Source: Amycolatopsis azurea DSM 43854
GTDB taxonomy: Bacteria; Actinomycetota; Actinomycetes; Mycobacteriales; Pseudonocardiaceae
Assembly (NCBI RefSeq): GCF_001995215.1
Contig: NZ_MUXN01000005.1
Coordinates: 124,001-188,000, forward strand
Direction: 5' to 3'
DNA length: 64,000 bases
Program-made: the position numbers and the translations under genes
Shown: positions 27,150-34,601 of the stretch, piece by piece
Layout: every line of letters begins with the position of its first letter
Numbering within the stretch: the stretch's first letter is position 1
The notes under the pieces: generated by a model
Told to the model about the DNA's origin: nothing
Seen by the model: only the letters and a program-made list of their open reading frames with translations
The model's database searches: none

Positions 27150-27590
27150 ATGGGCAAGACGTACTCCTTCGAGATCAACCGGACGAGCACCGCCTCGCCG
27201 GCTTCCCTGTTCGCGTTGGAGGCCGACGGTTCCCGGTGGTCGGAATGGGCGAAGCCGGTGGTGTTCCACTCGCGCTGGGCGCGGAAGCCGGGCGAGGACG
27301 AGGTGGGCGCCGTCCGGGCCGTCGGTCTGTGGCCGGTGTACATCCACGAAGAGACGCTTGAGTACGAAAAGGACCGAAGGCACGTCTACGGCTTCGCGGG
27401 TCTCGCGCCGCTGAAGGACTATCGCGCCGAAGTCTCGTTCACGCCGAACGCTTCCGGCGGTACGGATCTGCGCTGGACCGGCCGGTTCACCGAATCGGTG
27501 CCCGGCACCGGCGCCGCCGCCTGCGCGGCCCTGCGCACCGTGGTCTCACTCCTGGCCACTCGCCTGGTGAAACACGCCGAACGCCCCTGA
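27150..27590 (+). CDS. SRPBCC family protein
   Basis: 146 residues with the START/Bet v1-like fold: N-terminal strand YSFEINRTSTASPASLFALEADGSRWSEWAKPV, central strands ending GFAGLAPLKDYRAEVSFTP, GGTDLRWTGRFTESVPG, and the long C-terminal helix LRTVVSLLATRLVKHAE. Such proteins bind lipids, polyketides or other hydrophobic ligands. No catalytic residue can be assigned. Divergent from the FUSC exporter gene with a 49-base gap, so possibly under common control. Confidence 0.8.
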   Translation: MGKTYSFEINRTSTASPASLFALEADGSRWSEWAKPVVFHSRWARKPGEDEVGAVRAVGLWPVYIHEETLEYEKDRRHVYGFAGLAPLKDYRAEVSFTPNASGGTDLRWTGRFTESVPGTGAAACAALRTVVSLLATRLVKHAERP

Positions 27591-28035
27591 CCCCACCCCC
27601 CACCCGTCCCAGGGGGGCGACCCCGAATCCAGTCTATCGGCAGTGGGCGACGGGGGCGGGCGATCGGCGGGGTTGTCCACAGGTGGCGACGGTTGTGGAC
27701 AACTCCTGTGGGTAGGTGAAGGACGCCTTAGCCGCGTAGGACGCGGTGAAGGGAGCTTTCGCTGCGTGCCAACCGAACACCGGGACCTCCCCGCGACTAT
27801 TCGTTCCGGTCCTTGTTCCCAATGTCGCATTCGAGACGCTCAGCGTCTCGAATGCGACATTGGGAACCTCCCTCGCCGACCGGCACCACAACCCAGTGCG
27901 CTCCGGTACCGCCTGTCTGGAGGTGCCGTACCGAACATCAGGGCAGTATGTCCCGAGCGCCACGTTCGAGACGGTGAGTGTCCCCAGCGTGGCGCTCGGG
28001 ACACGCTCGCCCGCCCCACGTGGCGAAAGTCCCCT
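27591..28035. repeat. Gene-free region of hairpins and short repeats
   Basis: 445 bases without a credible gene. In order: two inverted DnaA-box-like sites (27672-27703); two imperfect 24-base units of the TGAAGG..CCTT..GCG type (27715-27738, 27745-27769); a perfect 26-base-arm palindrome (27815-27867); an imperfect hairpin (27904-27933); and a 16-base-arm hairpin (27949-28003) whose centre, GTTCGAGACGGTGAG, resembles the centre of the palindrome. Reading frames across this region are by-products of the repeats. Some hairpins probably terminate the convergent SRPBCC and CHAT transcripts. Confidence 0.7.
27672..27703. repeat. Inverted pair of DnaA-box-like sites
   Basis: GTTGTCCACA (27672-27681) and TGTGGACAAC (27694-27703) are exact inverted copies 12 bases apart. 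Each contains TTGTCCACA, the actinobacterial DnaA box. There are only two full boxes and no dnaA/dnaN nearby, so this is not oriC; it may be a titration site or a hairpin. Confidence 0.45.
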
Positions 28036-30663
28036 TCAGCCCGCACCCAGGCACAGGAAGGGGCGCCGCAGCGGATCGGCGGCGGTCGCCTCGGCGAGCG
28101 CCAGGGCGGGCGCGGTCCCCGAAGCCAGCCGCCGGTGCAGGTCGGCCATCGCGTCGGCGGCGGCCTTGTCCCCGACCCGCGCGATCGCGCCGATGACCGT
28201 CCGCGAGCCGCTGGCGAGCAGCGTCCCGGCGAACCCGAGCGCCTCCTCACCCGGCCGGATGTGACTCATCGCGAGTTCGCACGCGGCCAGCACCACCCGT
28301 TCCGGCGGCTTCGCGAGCCGGGCGGTTTCGTGCGCGTACAGCGGGCCGTCGACGAGTTGCAGCCGCGAGAACAGCGCGTTCGCCGGTTCGTGCGCGCCGT
28401 GCGCGACCAGGTGCGCCATCCCGGAACCGTCCAAAGCGGACAGTACGGCGTCGCTGGTCGCGTCCTTCCCGTCGACGAGCCTGGCCTGCGGGTACACGGT
28501 TCGCAGGTTCCGCACCTCACCGACCGAACCCGGCACACCGGGACCGCCGGCGAGCAGGACCGGGCCGGAGCTCCGCCGCTCGGACGCGGTCACCCAGGCG
28601 GTCGCCGACGGCGCGATCGACACCGGATGCCCGTGCAGCGAGGGCAACGCGCCCCACGGCAACGCGTACAGCGAACCGATCGGCACGATGATCAGCTCGC
28701 GGTTCTCCAGCGTCTTCGCCAGCGACGCGGAGATCAGCTTGTCCAGCTTGTCCGCCCGGCGCCGTGCGGAACCGGTGACGACCTCGACCAGCGGCGCGGG
28801 CAGGTTGTCCGGCGCCAGCGCGTCGAGGTCCGCGTGCAGCTGCCGCGCGGTCTCGACGATCTCCGAGAGCGGCCCCAGTTTCACGAGCCGGAACCGGCCA
28901 CGGTCGACGACCACCGCGTACAGGATGTCGCGATACCCCATCAGGCTGACCAGCACGCGATCCCCGAGCCGCTCGACGACCTCTTCGGGTGCCGAGACGG
29001 GCCGCGGACGACCCCATTGGCTGGTGTACCACCCGAGCCGGGTCGCCTCCTGCTGAAGCCGGTCGTAGCGTTCCTCGAGTTTCCCGACCGGTTCGCCGGA
29101 CAGCCGCCGCGCCTGGATCGTCCCCTGCACGTGCCGCATTTCGTTGATGTGCCGGGCGAGCGCGGGATCTTCGATGACCGGGAGCGGCTCGTAGCGGTAC
29201 ACCTGCGCGCGCGTGCGTTCCAGCCACGCGAACAGGCTCTTCGCCCCGGCGCCGCTTCGCCGCGCCTTCTTGTGCACCAGCCTCAGCGCGAGTTTGCCCA
29301 GCTCCTCGCCATGTGCCGCCGTCCCGCAGACGAGGTCGAGCCCGCCCATGCGGTCGCGGATCTGCCCGAGTTCCGCCAGCCCGGCCCGCGCCTGGGCGAG
29401 CGCCGAACGCGGCCGGTGGGACGCCACCGCGAGTTCGGCCCGGCACAACCGCAGCAGCATCCGGTGGTCGATCGGCGTGGTCTGCCGCGGTTTCGGTACC
29501 AGGGCGAGGAGTTCCTGCGCGGCGACCGTCTCATCGCGACGGAGCAGCAGCCGCACCGCGAACATCCTGGCCGCGCCCGCCTCGTCGCGCAGGCCGAGTT
29601 CGGCCAGCCGGATGGCGAGGTCGGCCAGTTGGTCCGGCAGTTTCACGGACGGCTTCTTCTCCCGGTCCGCCAAGACCTTCACCGCGTCGGCGCGCAGCCT
29701 CGTCAACGCGGCGACCTCCGCCCAGCGTCCCTTGCCGCGCCGCAGGAAACTCCGCCGCGCGGACGCCGCGAGCTTCTTCGCCAGCGCGTAGTCGCGCTCC
29801 AGGATGGCGGCGCCGGCCCTGGCGACCTGCGCCTCCGCCTCGTGCTGCACCGAACCGTTGTGCCGCAGTTCCGGCAGGGCGTCGTCGAGGTGACGGGCCG
29901 CCTCTTCGGCGAGTCCCGCGGTGAGCAGTGCTTTCGCCTGGTCGAGCCGGACCGTCGGCAGCGAGCCCGGCCCATCGGTGACGAAGATCTTCGCCGCTTG
30001 CTCGTAGTGCCGCAGCGCCTCGGGGATGTCGCCGAGCAACTGGGCGTGATCCCCGAGGTTGTGCCGGATCTTTCCTTCCAGCAGGCGATGCCCGTGCTCG
30101 ACGGCGAGGTCGAGCGCGTCGATCAGGTCCTTGTAGGCGGCGTCCGGATTGCTCATCTCCAGGTGCAGCCAGGCCCGGTTGACCAAAGACCTGGTCAACA
30201 CGAGGCTGTACTTGCCCGCTTCGGCCGCCAGTCCCGGCAGAGCCGCGCTGTTGAGCGCGAGCGACTCCGCCAGCCGTCCCGCGCGCATCAGCACGACGGC
30301 GCGCTGCAACACGACCGTGTAGCTCAGCTCGCGGCGGATATCGCCTTCCGGCAGGAGGAGGCGGACACGTTCCGCCTCGTCCAGCGTGGCGAATCCGTCC
30401 TCTTCGGACGTGATCTCGGCTTCCGCGGCGGCCAGGCTGATCAGGATCCGGACCCGGATCTCCAACCGCCCCGGCCGACCGGCCTCGAGTGGCCCCAAGA
30501 GCGATAAGCCCCGCTGCAACAACCGGATCGCCGCACCGGGACCGTGATCGGAGGCCGAAGCCCTCGCCCGGCGGTGCAGGTCGACTGCCGCGTCGGCGAC
30601 GGAATCGACGACAGGAGGAGGCGGCGCGGGCACACGCACTATGGGAGCATACCCACGCCTCAT
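28036..30663 (-). CDS. TPR-CHAT protein (caspase-like protease domain)
   Basis: 875 residues. Roughly residues 20-480 are a helical tetratricopeptide-like array (repeated LALAVEHGHRLLEGKIRHNLGDHAQLLGDIPEALRHYEQAAKIF-type units). The C-terminal part is a CHAT domain, a caspase/separase-type peptidase fold: His in HLVAHGAHEP (about residue 755) and Cys in VVLAACELA (about 795) are the expected catalytic dyad, followed by GEEALGFAGTLLASGSRTVIGA. It is the third gene of an operon with an ECF-like sigma factor and a small beta-sandwich protein. ATG 30663 has a weak ribosome site; the preceding stop is 18 bases upstream. A protease role is inferred. Confidence 0.88.
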   Translation of the reverse strand: MRRGYAPIVRVPAPPPPVVDSVADAAVDLHRRARASASDHGPGAAIRLLQRGLSLLGPLEAGRPGRLEIRVRILISLAAAEAEITSEEDGFATLDEAERVRLLLPEGDIRRELSYTVVLQRAVVLMRAGRLAESLALNSAALPGLAAEAGKYSLVLTRSLVNRAWLHLEMSNPDAAYKDLIDALDLAVEHGHRLLEGKIRHNLGDHAQLLGDIPEALRHYEQAAKIFVTDGPGSLPTVRLDQAKALLTAGLAEEAARHLDDALPELRHNGSVQHEAEAQVARAGAAILERDYALAKKLAASARRSFLRRGKGRWAEVAALTRLRADAVKVLADREKKPSVKLPDQLADLAIRLAELGLRDEAGAARMFAVRLLLRRDETVAAQELLALVPKPRQTTPIDHRMLLRLCRAELAVASHRPRSALAQARAGLAELGQIRDRMGGLDLVCGTAAHGEELGKLALRLVHKKARRSGAGAKSLFAWLERTRAQVYRYEPLPVIEDPALARHINEMRHVQGTIQARRLSGEPVGKLEERYDRLQQEATRLGWYTSQWGRPRPVSAPEEVVERLGDRVLVSLMGYRDILYAVVVDRGRFRLVKLGPLSEIVETARQLHADLDALAPDNLPAPLVEVVTGSARRRADKLDKLISASLAKTLENRELIIVPIGSLYALPWGALPSLHGHPVSIAPSATAWVTASERRSSGPVLLAGGPGVPGSVGEVRNLRTVYPQARLVDGKDATSDAVLSALDGSGMAHLVAHGAHEPANALFSRLQLVDGPLYAHETARLAKPPERVVLAACELAMSHIRPGEEALGFAGTLLASGSRTVIGAIARVGDKAAADAMADLHRRLASGTAPALALAEATAADPLRRPFLCLGAG

Positions 30664-30681
30664 AACGGAACAGCCGTCCGG

Positions 30682-31161
30682 TTAGAGCACCACTGTCGGG
30701 GTCACGACGGTACGACGACAGGTCACGTCACCGAGGTGGATCACGATCTGGGTGGTGCCCTGGGGGACGTTGTCCAGCACGAACCGGCCTCCCTCGTCGG
30801 CGGTGGTGGAAGTCGTGCCGTGTTCGGCGACGCGGACCTCCACCCCGTACTCGCCGGCGGGCACGAGCCAGCCGTCGATCCGGTGCTTCTTGCCGATCTT
30901 GGTGAGGTTGATCATCACGGTCAGATCGCTGACGGTGAAGGTGATCGTGCCGGTGTCGCTGCCGCGGACGCCGGCCGTGGCGTCCATCCGTTCCCAGCGC
31001 GCGACTTCGACGTCGAGGTTTTCGAGCGCGAGCGCGAACTGAACCCGCTGCACCAGATCTCCCGGTGGCGGGTCCAATTCGTCCATGAAGCGCCCGATAT
31101 CGGCGAGCAAGGCCTCATCGCCCGGGGAGGTCATCTCCCCCGGCGTCCCGAGGTCGTTCAT
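30682..31161 (-). CDS. Small protein between sigma factor and TPR-CHAT
   Basis: 159 residues. The N-terminal third is helical and acidic (ALLADIGRFMDELDPPPGDLVQRVQFALALENLDVEVARWE). The rest is a beta-sandwich resembling carboxypeptidase-regulatory or Ig-like domains (GTITFTVSDLTVMINLT, WLVPAGEYGVEVRV, GRFVLDNVPQGTTQIVIHLG). No signal peptide. Its ATG overlaps the sigma factor stop (ATGA), so the two are coupled. Plausible roles are an anti-sigma-like partner or a substrate of the CHAT protease. Family not characterised as far as I know. Confidence 0.8.
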   Translation of the reverse strand: MNDLGTPGEMTSPGDEALLADIGRFMDELDPPPGDLVQRVQFALALENLDVEVARWERMDATAGVRGSDTGTITFTVSDLTVMINLTKIGKKHRIDGWLVPAGEYGVEVRVAEHGTTSTTADEGGRFVLDNVPQGTTQIVIHLGDVTCRRTVVTPTVVL

Positions 31162-31763
31162 CGGCTTCCCCCTTCGTGGGCCAGTAGGTCGCGCATCGAT
31201 TCGAGGCAACGGCCCCTGGTCGGGCCGACACTGCCGCGCGGCATGCGGAGTGCTTCGGCGACCAGCTGGTATTCGGCCCGCCCGGCGAGCACGGTCAGCC
31301 GAAGGAGCTGCTGACAACGGTGCGGCAGGCGCAGGAAGGCGCGCCAGACCCGGCGGTCCCGGTCGGCGCGGACGGCTTCCTCTTCGGGGGCCGGATGGGT
31401 GCTCTCCATGCTTTCGGCCAGCTCGTCGGTCAGCGGGACGGGCTGGGCGCGGCGGCCGAAAGGATGTTGGGCTTCACGTCTGGTGGTCGTGATCAACCAG
31501 GCGGCGAGCGCCTTGGGATCACGGAGTTTCTCCAGCTGGCTGAACAGGGCGAGCCATACCGTCTGGACCACGTCCTCGGCGGTCAGGCGATCGAGCCCGT
31601 TCGCGCGCGCGACATGCCACACGAGCGGGGTCAGCTCGTGCACAAGTCTGTCCATCGCCTGGCGGTCACCGGCCCGCGCCGCGCGCATGCAGGCGGCATG
31701 CAGGTCGGCACCGGTCAGTCCTTCCCATGGCGGGTCTACCTCGGTCGTTTGCACGTCGGTCAC
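31158..31763 (-). CDS. ECF-like sigma-70 family factor
   Basis: 201 residues starting at GTG 31763. Sigma region 2 is MDRLVHELTPLVWHVARANGLDRLTAEDVVQTVWLALFSQLEKLRDPKALAAWLITTTRREA; region 4 is LPHRCQQLLRLTVLAGRAEYQLVAEALRMPRGSVGPTRGRCLESMRDLL. This is the two-domain ECF layout, and it would direct RNA polymerase to a small regulon. First gene of the sigma, small protein, TPR-CHAT operon; the longer open frame upstream crosses hairpins and is not coding. No ordinary zinc anti-sigma gene is adjacent. Confidence 0.88.
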   Translation of the reverse strand: MTDVQTTEVDPPWEGLTGADLHAACMRAARAGDRQAMDRLVHELTPLVWHVARANGLDRLTAEDVVQTVWLALFSQLEKLRDPKALAAWLITTTRREAQHPFGRRAQPVPLTDELAESMESTHPAPEEEAVRADRDRRVWRAFLRLPHRCQQLLRLTVLAGRAEYQLVAEALRMPRGSVGPTRGRCLESMRDLLAHEGGSR

Positions 31764-32092
31764 CGTATCTGCCCCACTTCGGACGTGTCTTCGTGTCGGC
31801 GCTGGCAGTATCGCGGGCCCTTCGGGGAGAAGGAGCGTGCAAGAGGCTCTGGGATACATCAAGTCACTAACTTTTTCGTCGAGTTTCGGTAATCCCTCAC
31901 GGTGTGGGAAGAGGACAAAGGCACCGGCCGGCGCGAGTAGGTGTGGACTGCGCACCGGCCGGTCCTTTTTCCCTCCCCCCGGGCCCGCTCCCCAACGGGC
32001 CCGCGTCCAGGTGTCCCCCTCCCCCGAAGGAGCACCCGGAGGTGATGCCCGGAGGCCCCCTCGGCCTCCGGACATCACCTGTCCGTGTCGGT
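31764..32092. other. Gene-free region with three hairpins
   Basis: 329 bases between the sigma operon and a small upstream gene. The 5' flank of the sigma gene lies at the left. Three hairpins follow: 31923-31963 (ACCGGCCGG arms, followed on the plus strand by TTTTT), about 31979-32003 (CGGGCCCG arms) and 32040-32080 (18-base arms, one mismatch), the last ending the minus-strand gene at 32093. No open frame here looks coding. Confidence 0.6.
31923..31970 (+). terminator. Plus-strand terminator with no plus-strand gene
   Basis: Stem ACCGGCCGG (31923-31931) and CCGGCCGGT (31955-31963), then CC and five T residues. It is oriented to end a plus-strand transcript, yet no plus-strand gene lies upstream for 4 kb. 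It suggests a small or antisense RNA over the sigma gene region. Confidence 0.5.
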
Positions 32093-32287
32093 TCAGTTCA
32101 CGTTCGGATTGGTGCCGTGCGGGTCGTAGTTCCCGTCGGCGCCGGTACCCGGGCCGCCGGGACGGCCCGTGACGGGAACCGTCAGCGGGATCTGCTTCTT
32201 GGTCTCGGCGGTCGTCTCTTCGAGGTCTGTGGTGGCCTTGGCCTCGTTGTCGTCCTCGACGGGTGCGGTGTTGGTCTCGGTCGTCAT
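32093..32287 (-). CDS. Small acidic protein upstream of sigma-CHAT operon
   Basis: 64 residues: an acidic, Thr-rich first half (TETNTAPVEDDNEAKATTDLEETTAETKK), a short hydrophobic QIPLTVPVT, and a Gly/Asn/Pro-rich tail (GPGTGADGNYDPHGTNPNVN). No Cys, no membrane segment. A good ribosome site (GAGGGAA) supports translation from ATG 32287. The layout of charged leader plus small neutral tail recalls precursor peptides, but no modifying enzyme is beside it. On the same strand as the sigma/CHAT operon, it could be a substrate or target of that system. Function unknown. Confidence 0.65.
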   Translation of the reverse strand: MTTETNTAPVEDDNEAKATTDLEETTAETKKQIPLTVPVTGRPGGPGTGADGNYDPHGTNPNVN

Positions 32288-32402
32288 CGGGTTCCCTCAT
32301 TTCCTCGACTGCTCCATAGGACGCAACGAGGCTGCCACCAGATACACGCAGAGCCAGGTTTTTCGCGGAAATTTCTTAATCTGTGGCGGACGAGTGACCT
32401 GA

Positions 32403-33128
32403 TCAGCGCTTTTGCCACCGATTGGTGTCGCTGAGTAGTTGACGGCTCACGTCCGCGAGTTGTTCGGCCCAGCGCCGATAGCCCTCGGGACCGGGGTGGA
32501 AACGGTCTTCGGCGAAGGTCGCGGGGTCCAGCATCGCGGCGGGCATCGGTACGTGGACGACTCCGGGCAGTGACGACAGCCGGGCGGCCGAGGCGTCGAG
32601 GGCGGCCGATCGCGCGCCGAGGACGTCCCTGAGCGGGCGCGGCAGCGCGGGGAAACGGCCCATCGGCGGTACGCCCGCCAGCACCACCGGGATCCGCCCG
32701 ATGCGGCGTCGCAGGGAGACGATCAGATCAAGCAGGTCACGCCGGTAGCGCGTGGCCGAATGCAACTCGATCGTGTCGTTGACGCCCAGCGCGATCACCA
32801 CGAGGTCGGCCGGTTCGAGCAGCGGGAGCAGCTCTTCGCGCACGACCCTGGCGTTGGCGCCGGTCTTGCCGAGGGCCTGCCAGGCGACCGCGCCGCCGTC
32901 CCGCGCGAGTTCGTCCGCGAGCCGTCCGGTCAGCGCCTCGGCGTGCGTCGCCGCGCCGACGCCGTCCACAGTGGACTCCCCGAGCACCGCGAGCCGCACC
33001 GGGCGGCCTTCGCCCGCGACGAGACCGCTGACCGGCCCTGCCGCGGCGGGCAGCCTGGGCGTCGTACGACGCACTCGGACGGCCTGCGCGAGCAGGATCG
33101 GGGCGAGCATCACCGCACGGCTGATCAC
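32403..33128 (-). CDS. SGNH/GDSL hydrolase
   Basis: About 241 residues with the SGNH blocks: block I LAVLGESTVDGVGA (nucleophile Ser), block II Gly in ALGKTGANAR, block III GVNDTIEL (Asn), and block V DRFHPG with the catalytic Asp and His. These are serine esterases or lipases of broad range. The N-terminus (MISRAVMLAPILLAQAVRVRR) looks like a membrane anchor. GTG 33128 is used; ATG and GTG codons a few residues later are possible. Single gene; a hairpin repeat lies upstream. Confidence 0.85.
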   Translation of the reverse strand: MISRAVMLAPILLAQAVRVRRTTPRLPAAAGPVSGLVAGEGRPVRLAVLGESTVDGVGAATHAEALTGRLADELARDGGAVAWQALGKTGANARVVREELLPLLEPADLVVIALGVNDTIELHSATRYRRDLLDLIVSLRRRIGRIPVVLAGVPPMGRFPALPRPLRDVLGARSAALDASAARLSSLPGVVHVPMPAAMLDPATFAEDRFHPGPEGYRRWAEQLADVSRQLLSDTNRWQKR

Positions 33129-33143
33129 CCCGCGACTCTACTT

Positions 33144-33209
33144 CCGCGTTTCGTCCTCTGAACGCGATCGTTGCGCACGCAACAACCTCAACCAGAGGAC
33201 TGAACGCGG
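33144..33209. repeat. Compound hairpin repeat, copy 2
   Basis: Outer arms 33144-33160 (containing TTTCGTCCTCT) and 33193-33209 pair with two mismatches; the inner stem is GTTGC (33170-33174) and GCAAC (33179-33183). Same design and outer-arm sequence as 18466-18529. It lies just after the NmrA-like gene and probably ends it. Confidence 0.65.
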
Positions 33210-33213
33210 GAAG

Positions 33214-33846
33214 TCAGCCGCGGGCGATCGAGACGGTTTGGTGGATGAGCGAGTCGTCCGCCGCCGCGCGAAGCAGGTAATCGGCGACATCGGCGCGGTT
33301 GATGCTGTAGCTCCCGCGGACGTTGCCGTCGGTGCGGGCGGTGATGACGCCGGTGTGCGACCCGTTCAGCAGGCGGGGCGGGCGCACGATCGTCCAGTCG
33401 AGGTCGCTCGCGCGCACGATCCGCTCGGCGGCGATCATGTCCGCGAAGCCGTGCCGGAGGACCCTGCCCAGGATCGGCTTGACGACGTTCCTGGTGAAGA
33501 AGGCGTCGCCGTCGACGAACGGGCCGCTGGCGCTCACCAGGAGCAACCGCCCGACACCCGCCGAACCGAGGGCGGCGACGGCGGCGTGCGCACCGTCGGT
33601 GACGACTGTCGTCGGATTCCGGTCACGGGTGCCGAGGGCCGAGATCACCACGTCGCGCCCCGAAACGGCTTCGGTCAGGGCGCCGTGTTCGGACAGACCG
33701 GCGACGACGACGTCCAGCCGGTCGCCCTCGGCGGTCAGCCGGGACGGGTCGCGGACGACCGCCGTGACGTGGTGTCCCGCGGCCAGCGCCTGCTTGACGA
33801 CCTCGGAACCGACCCCGCCCGTGGCACCGAAAACGGTGAGTTTCAT
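33214..33846 (-). CDS. NAD(P)-binding SDR-like protein (NmrA type)
   Basis: 210 residues. Rossmann start MKLTVFGATGGVGSEVVKQALAAGHHVTAVVRDPSRL, then DVVISALGT and LLLVSASGPF; an atypical SDR/NmrA-like protein lacking a clear YxxxK pair. Likely an NAD(P)H-dependent reductase or redox sensor. ATG 33846 behind AAAGG. It is divergent from a TetR gene with a 32-base operator between, so it is probably the regulated target. Confidence 0.85.
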   Translation of the reverse strand: MKLTVFGATGGVGSEVVKQALAAGHHVTAVVRDPSRLTAEGDRLDVVVAGLSEHGALTEAVSGRDVVISALGTRDRNPTTVVTDGAHAAVAALGSAGVGRLLLVSASGPFVDGDAFFTRNVVKPILGRVLRHGFADMIAAERIVRASDLDWTIVRPPRLLNGSHTGVITARTDGNVRGSYSINRADVADYLLRAAADDSLIHQTVSIARG

Positions 33847-33866
33847 GGTCACGCCTTTCTGGGTTA

Positions 33867-33898
33867 GTGAACACTCACCCACTATGGTGAGTGTTCAC
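33867..33898. promoter_or_regulatory. TetR operator between divergent genes
   Basis: Perfect 13-base arms GTGAACACTCACC (33867-33879) and GGTGAGTGTTCAC (33886-33898) with a 6-base centre. The centre includes TATGGT and, on the other strand, a possible -10. It is the probable binding site of the adjacent TetR protein, controlling itself and the NmrA-like gene. Confidence 0.7.
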
Positions 33899-33942
33899 CC
33901 ACCACTTGTCGAGCGAACGCTGAGAAGCCCTCAGGAGCGAAC

Positions 33943-34542
33943 ATGGGAAGCCGCGAGGAGATCGTCGCCGCGGCGGCGAAGGTGATGCGCGAGCAGGGCT
34001 ACGCGCACGCCACGACGAAGGCCATCGCGCGGGCGGCGGGCTATTCCGAGGCGTTGCTGTACAAGCACTTCAAGGACAAGACCGAGATCTTCACGAGCGT
34101 GCTGACCGAACGGCTGCCCGCGCTCGGGACCACCCTGGACGACCTGATGGCGACGGCGGCGGACACGCCGCTCGCCGCGAACCTCGCCCGGCTGGCGCGG
34201 ATCACGCTGTCGTTCTACCTGGAGAGCTTCCCGATCGCGGTGTCGCTGTTCTCGTCGCGGGAGCTGCTCGCGACCCATCGGGAGCAGGTCATGAGCAGGC
34301 GGCGCGGGCCGGACGTCCCGCTCACGCGCGTCACCGAGTACCTGGGCGAGGAGCTCCGGCTGGGCCGGATTCGCGAGGACGCGGATCTGGAGGCGTCGGC
34401 GTCCCTGCTGCTCGGGGCCTGTTTCCAGTACGCGTTCCTGGCTTCGTTCGAGGATCGGGAGCCGTCGGAAGCGGAACTTGACGAGTGGGCGGAGCGGCTC
34501 GCGGCAACGCTTGTGCTCGGGTTGGTCGTGAGTGGTAAGTGA
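33943..34542 (+). CDS. TetR family regulator
   Basis: 199 residues. The HTH is EEIVAAAAKVMREQGYAHATTKAIARAAGYSEALLYKHFKDKTEIF (residues about 5-50), followed by an all-helical ligand domain with a large hydrophobic pocket. Divergent from the NmrA-like gene with a perfect inverted repeat between. The last codons (LGLVVSGK) lie inside the left arm of a 29-base perfect inverted repeat, so the C-terminus has been shaped by a repeat. Confidence 0.9.
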   Translation: MGSREEIVAAAAKVMREQGYAHATTKAIARAAGYSEALLYKHFKDKTEIFTSVLTERLPALGTTLDDLMATAADTPLAANLARLARITLSFYLESFPIAVSLFSSRELLATHREQVMSRRRGPDVPLTRVTEYLGEELRLGRIREDADLEASASLLLGACFQYAFLASFEDREPSEAELDEWAERLAATLVLGLVVSGK

Positions 34543-34577
34543 CGTTAGAACGTCACTTACCACTCACGACCAACCCG
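34518..34577. repeat. 29-base perfect inverted repeat overlapping a CDS end
   Basis: Arms 34518-34546 and 34549-34577 are exact complements with only two bases between. The left arm contains the last eight codons and the stop of the TetR gene. Probably a bidirectional terminator between convergent genes. Confidence 0.8.
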
Positions 34578-34601
34578 CCCCATACGAAACCCGCCCTCTG
34601 A

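Noticed and set aside
27672..27703. Replication origin
   Set aside because: Only two DnaA-box-like sites, no dnaA, dnaN or AT-rich unwinding region.
27643..30507. 954-codon plus-strand frame
   Set aside because: Starts in the repeat gap and runs antisense to the TPR-CHAT gene; no motif, no ribosome site.
31158..32300. Extended 380-residue form of the sigma factor
   Set aside because: The upstream part runs through hairpins and antisense to the small peptide gene; sigma homology begins at the GTG at 31763.
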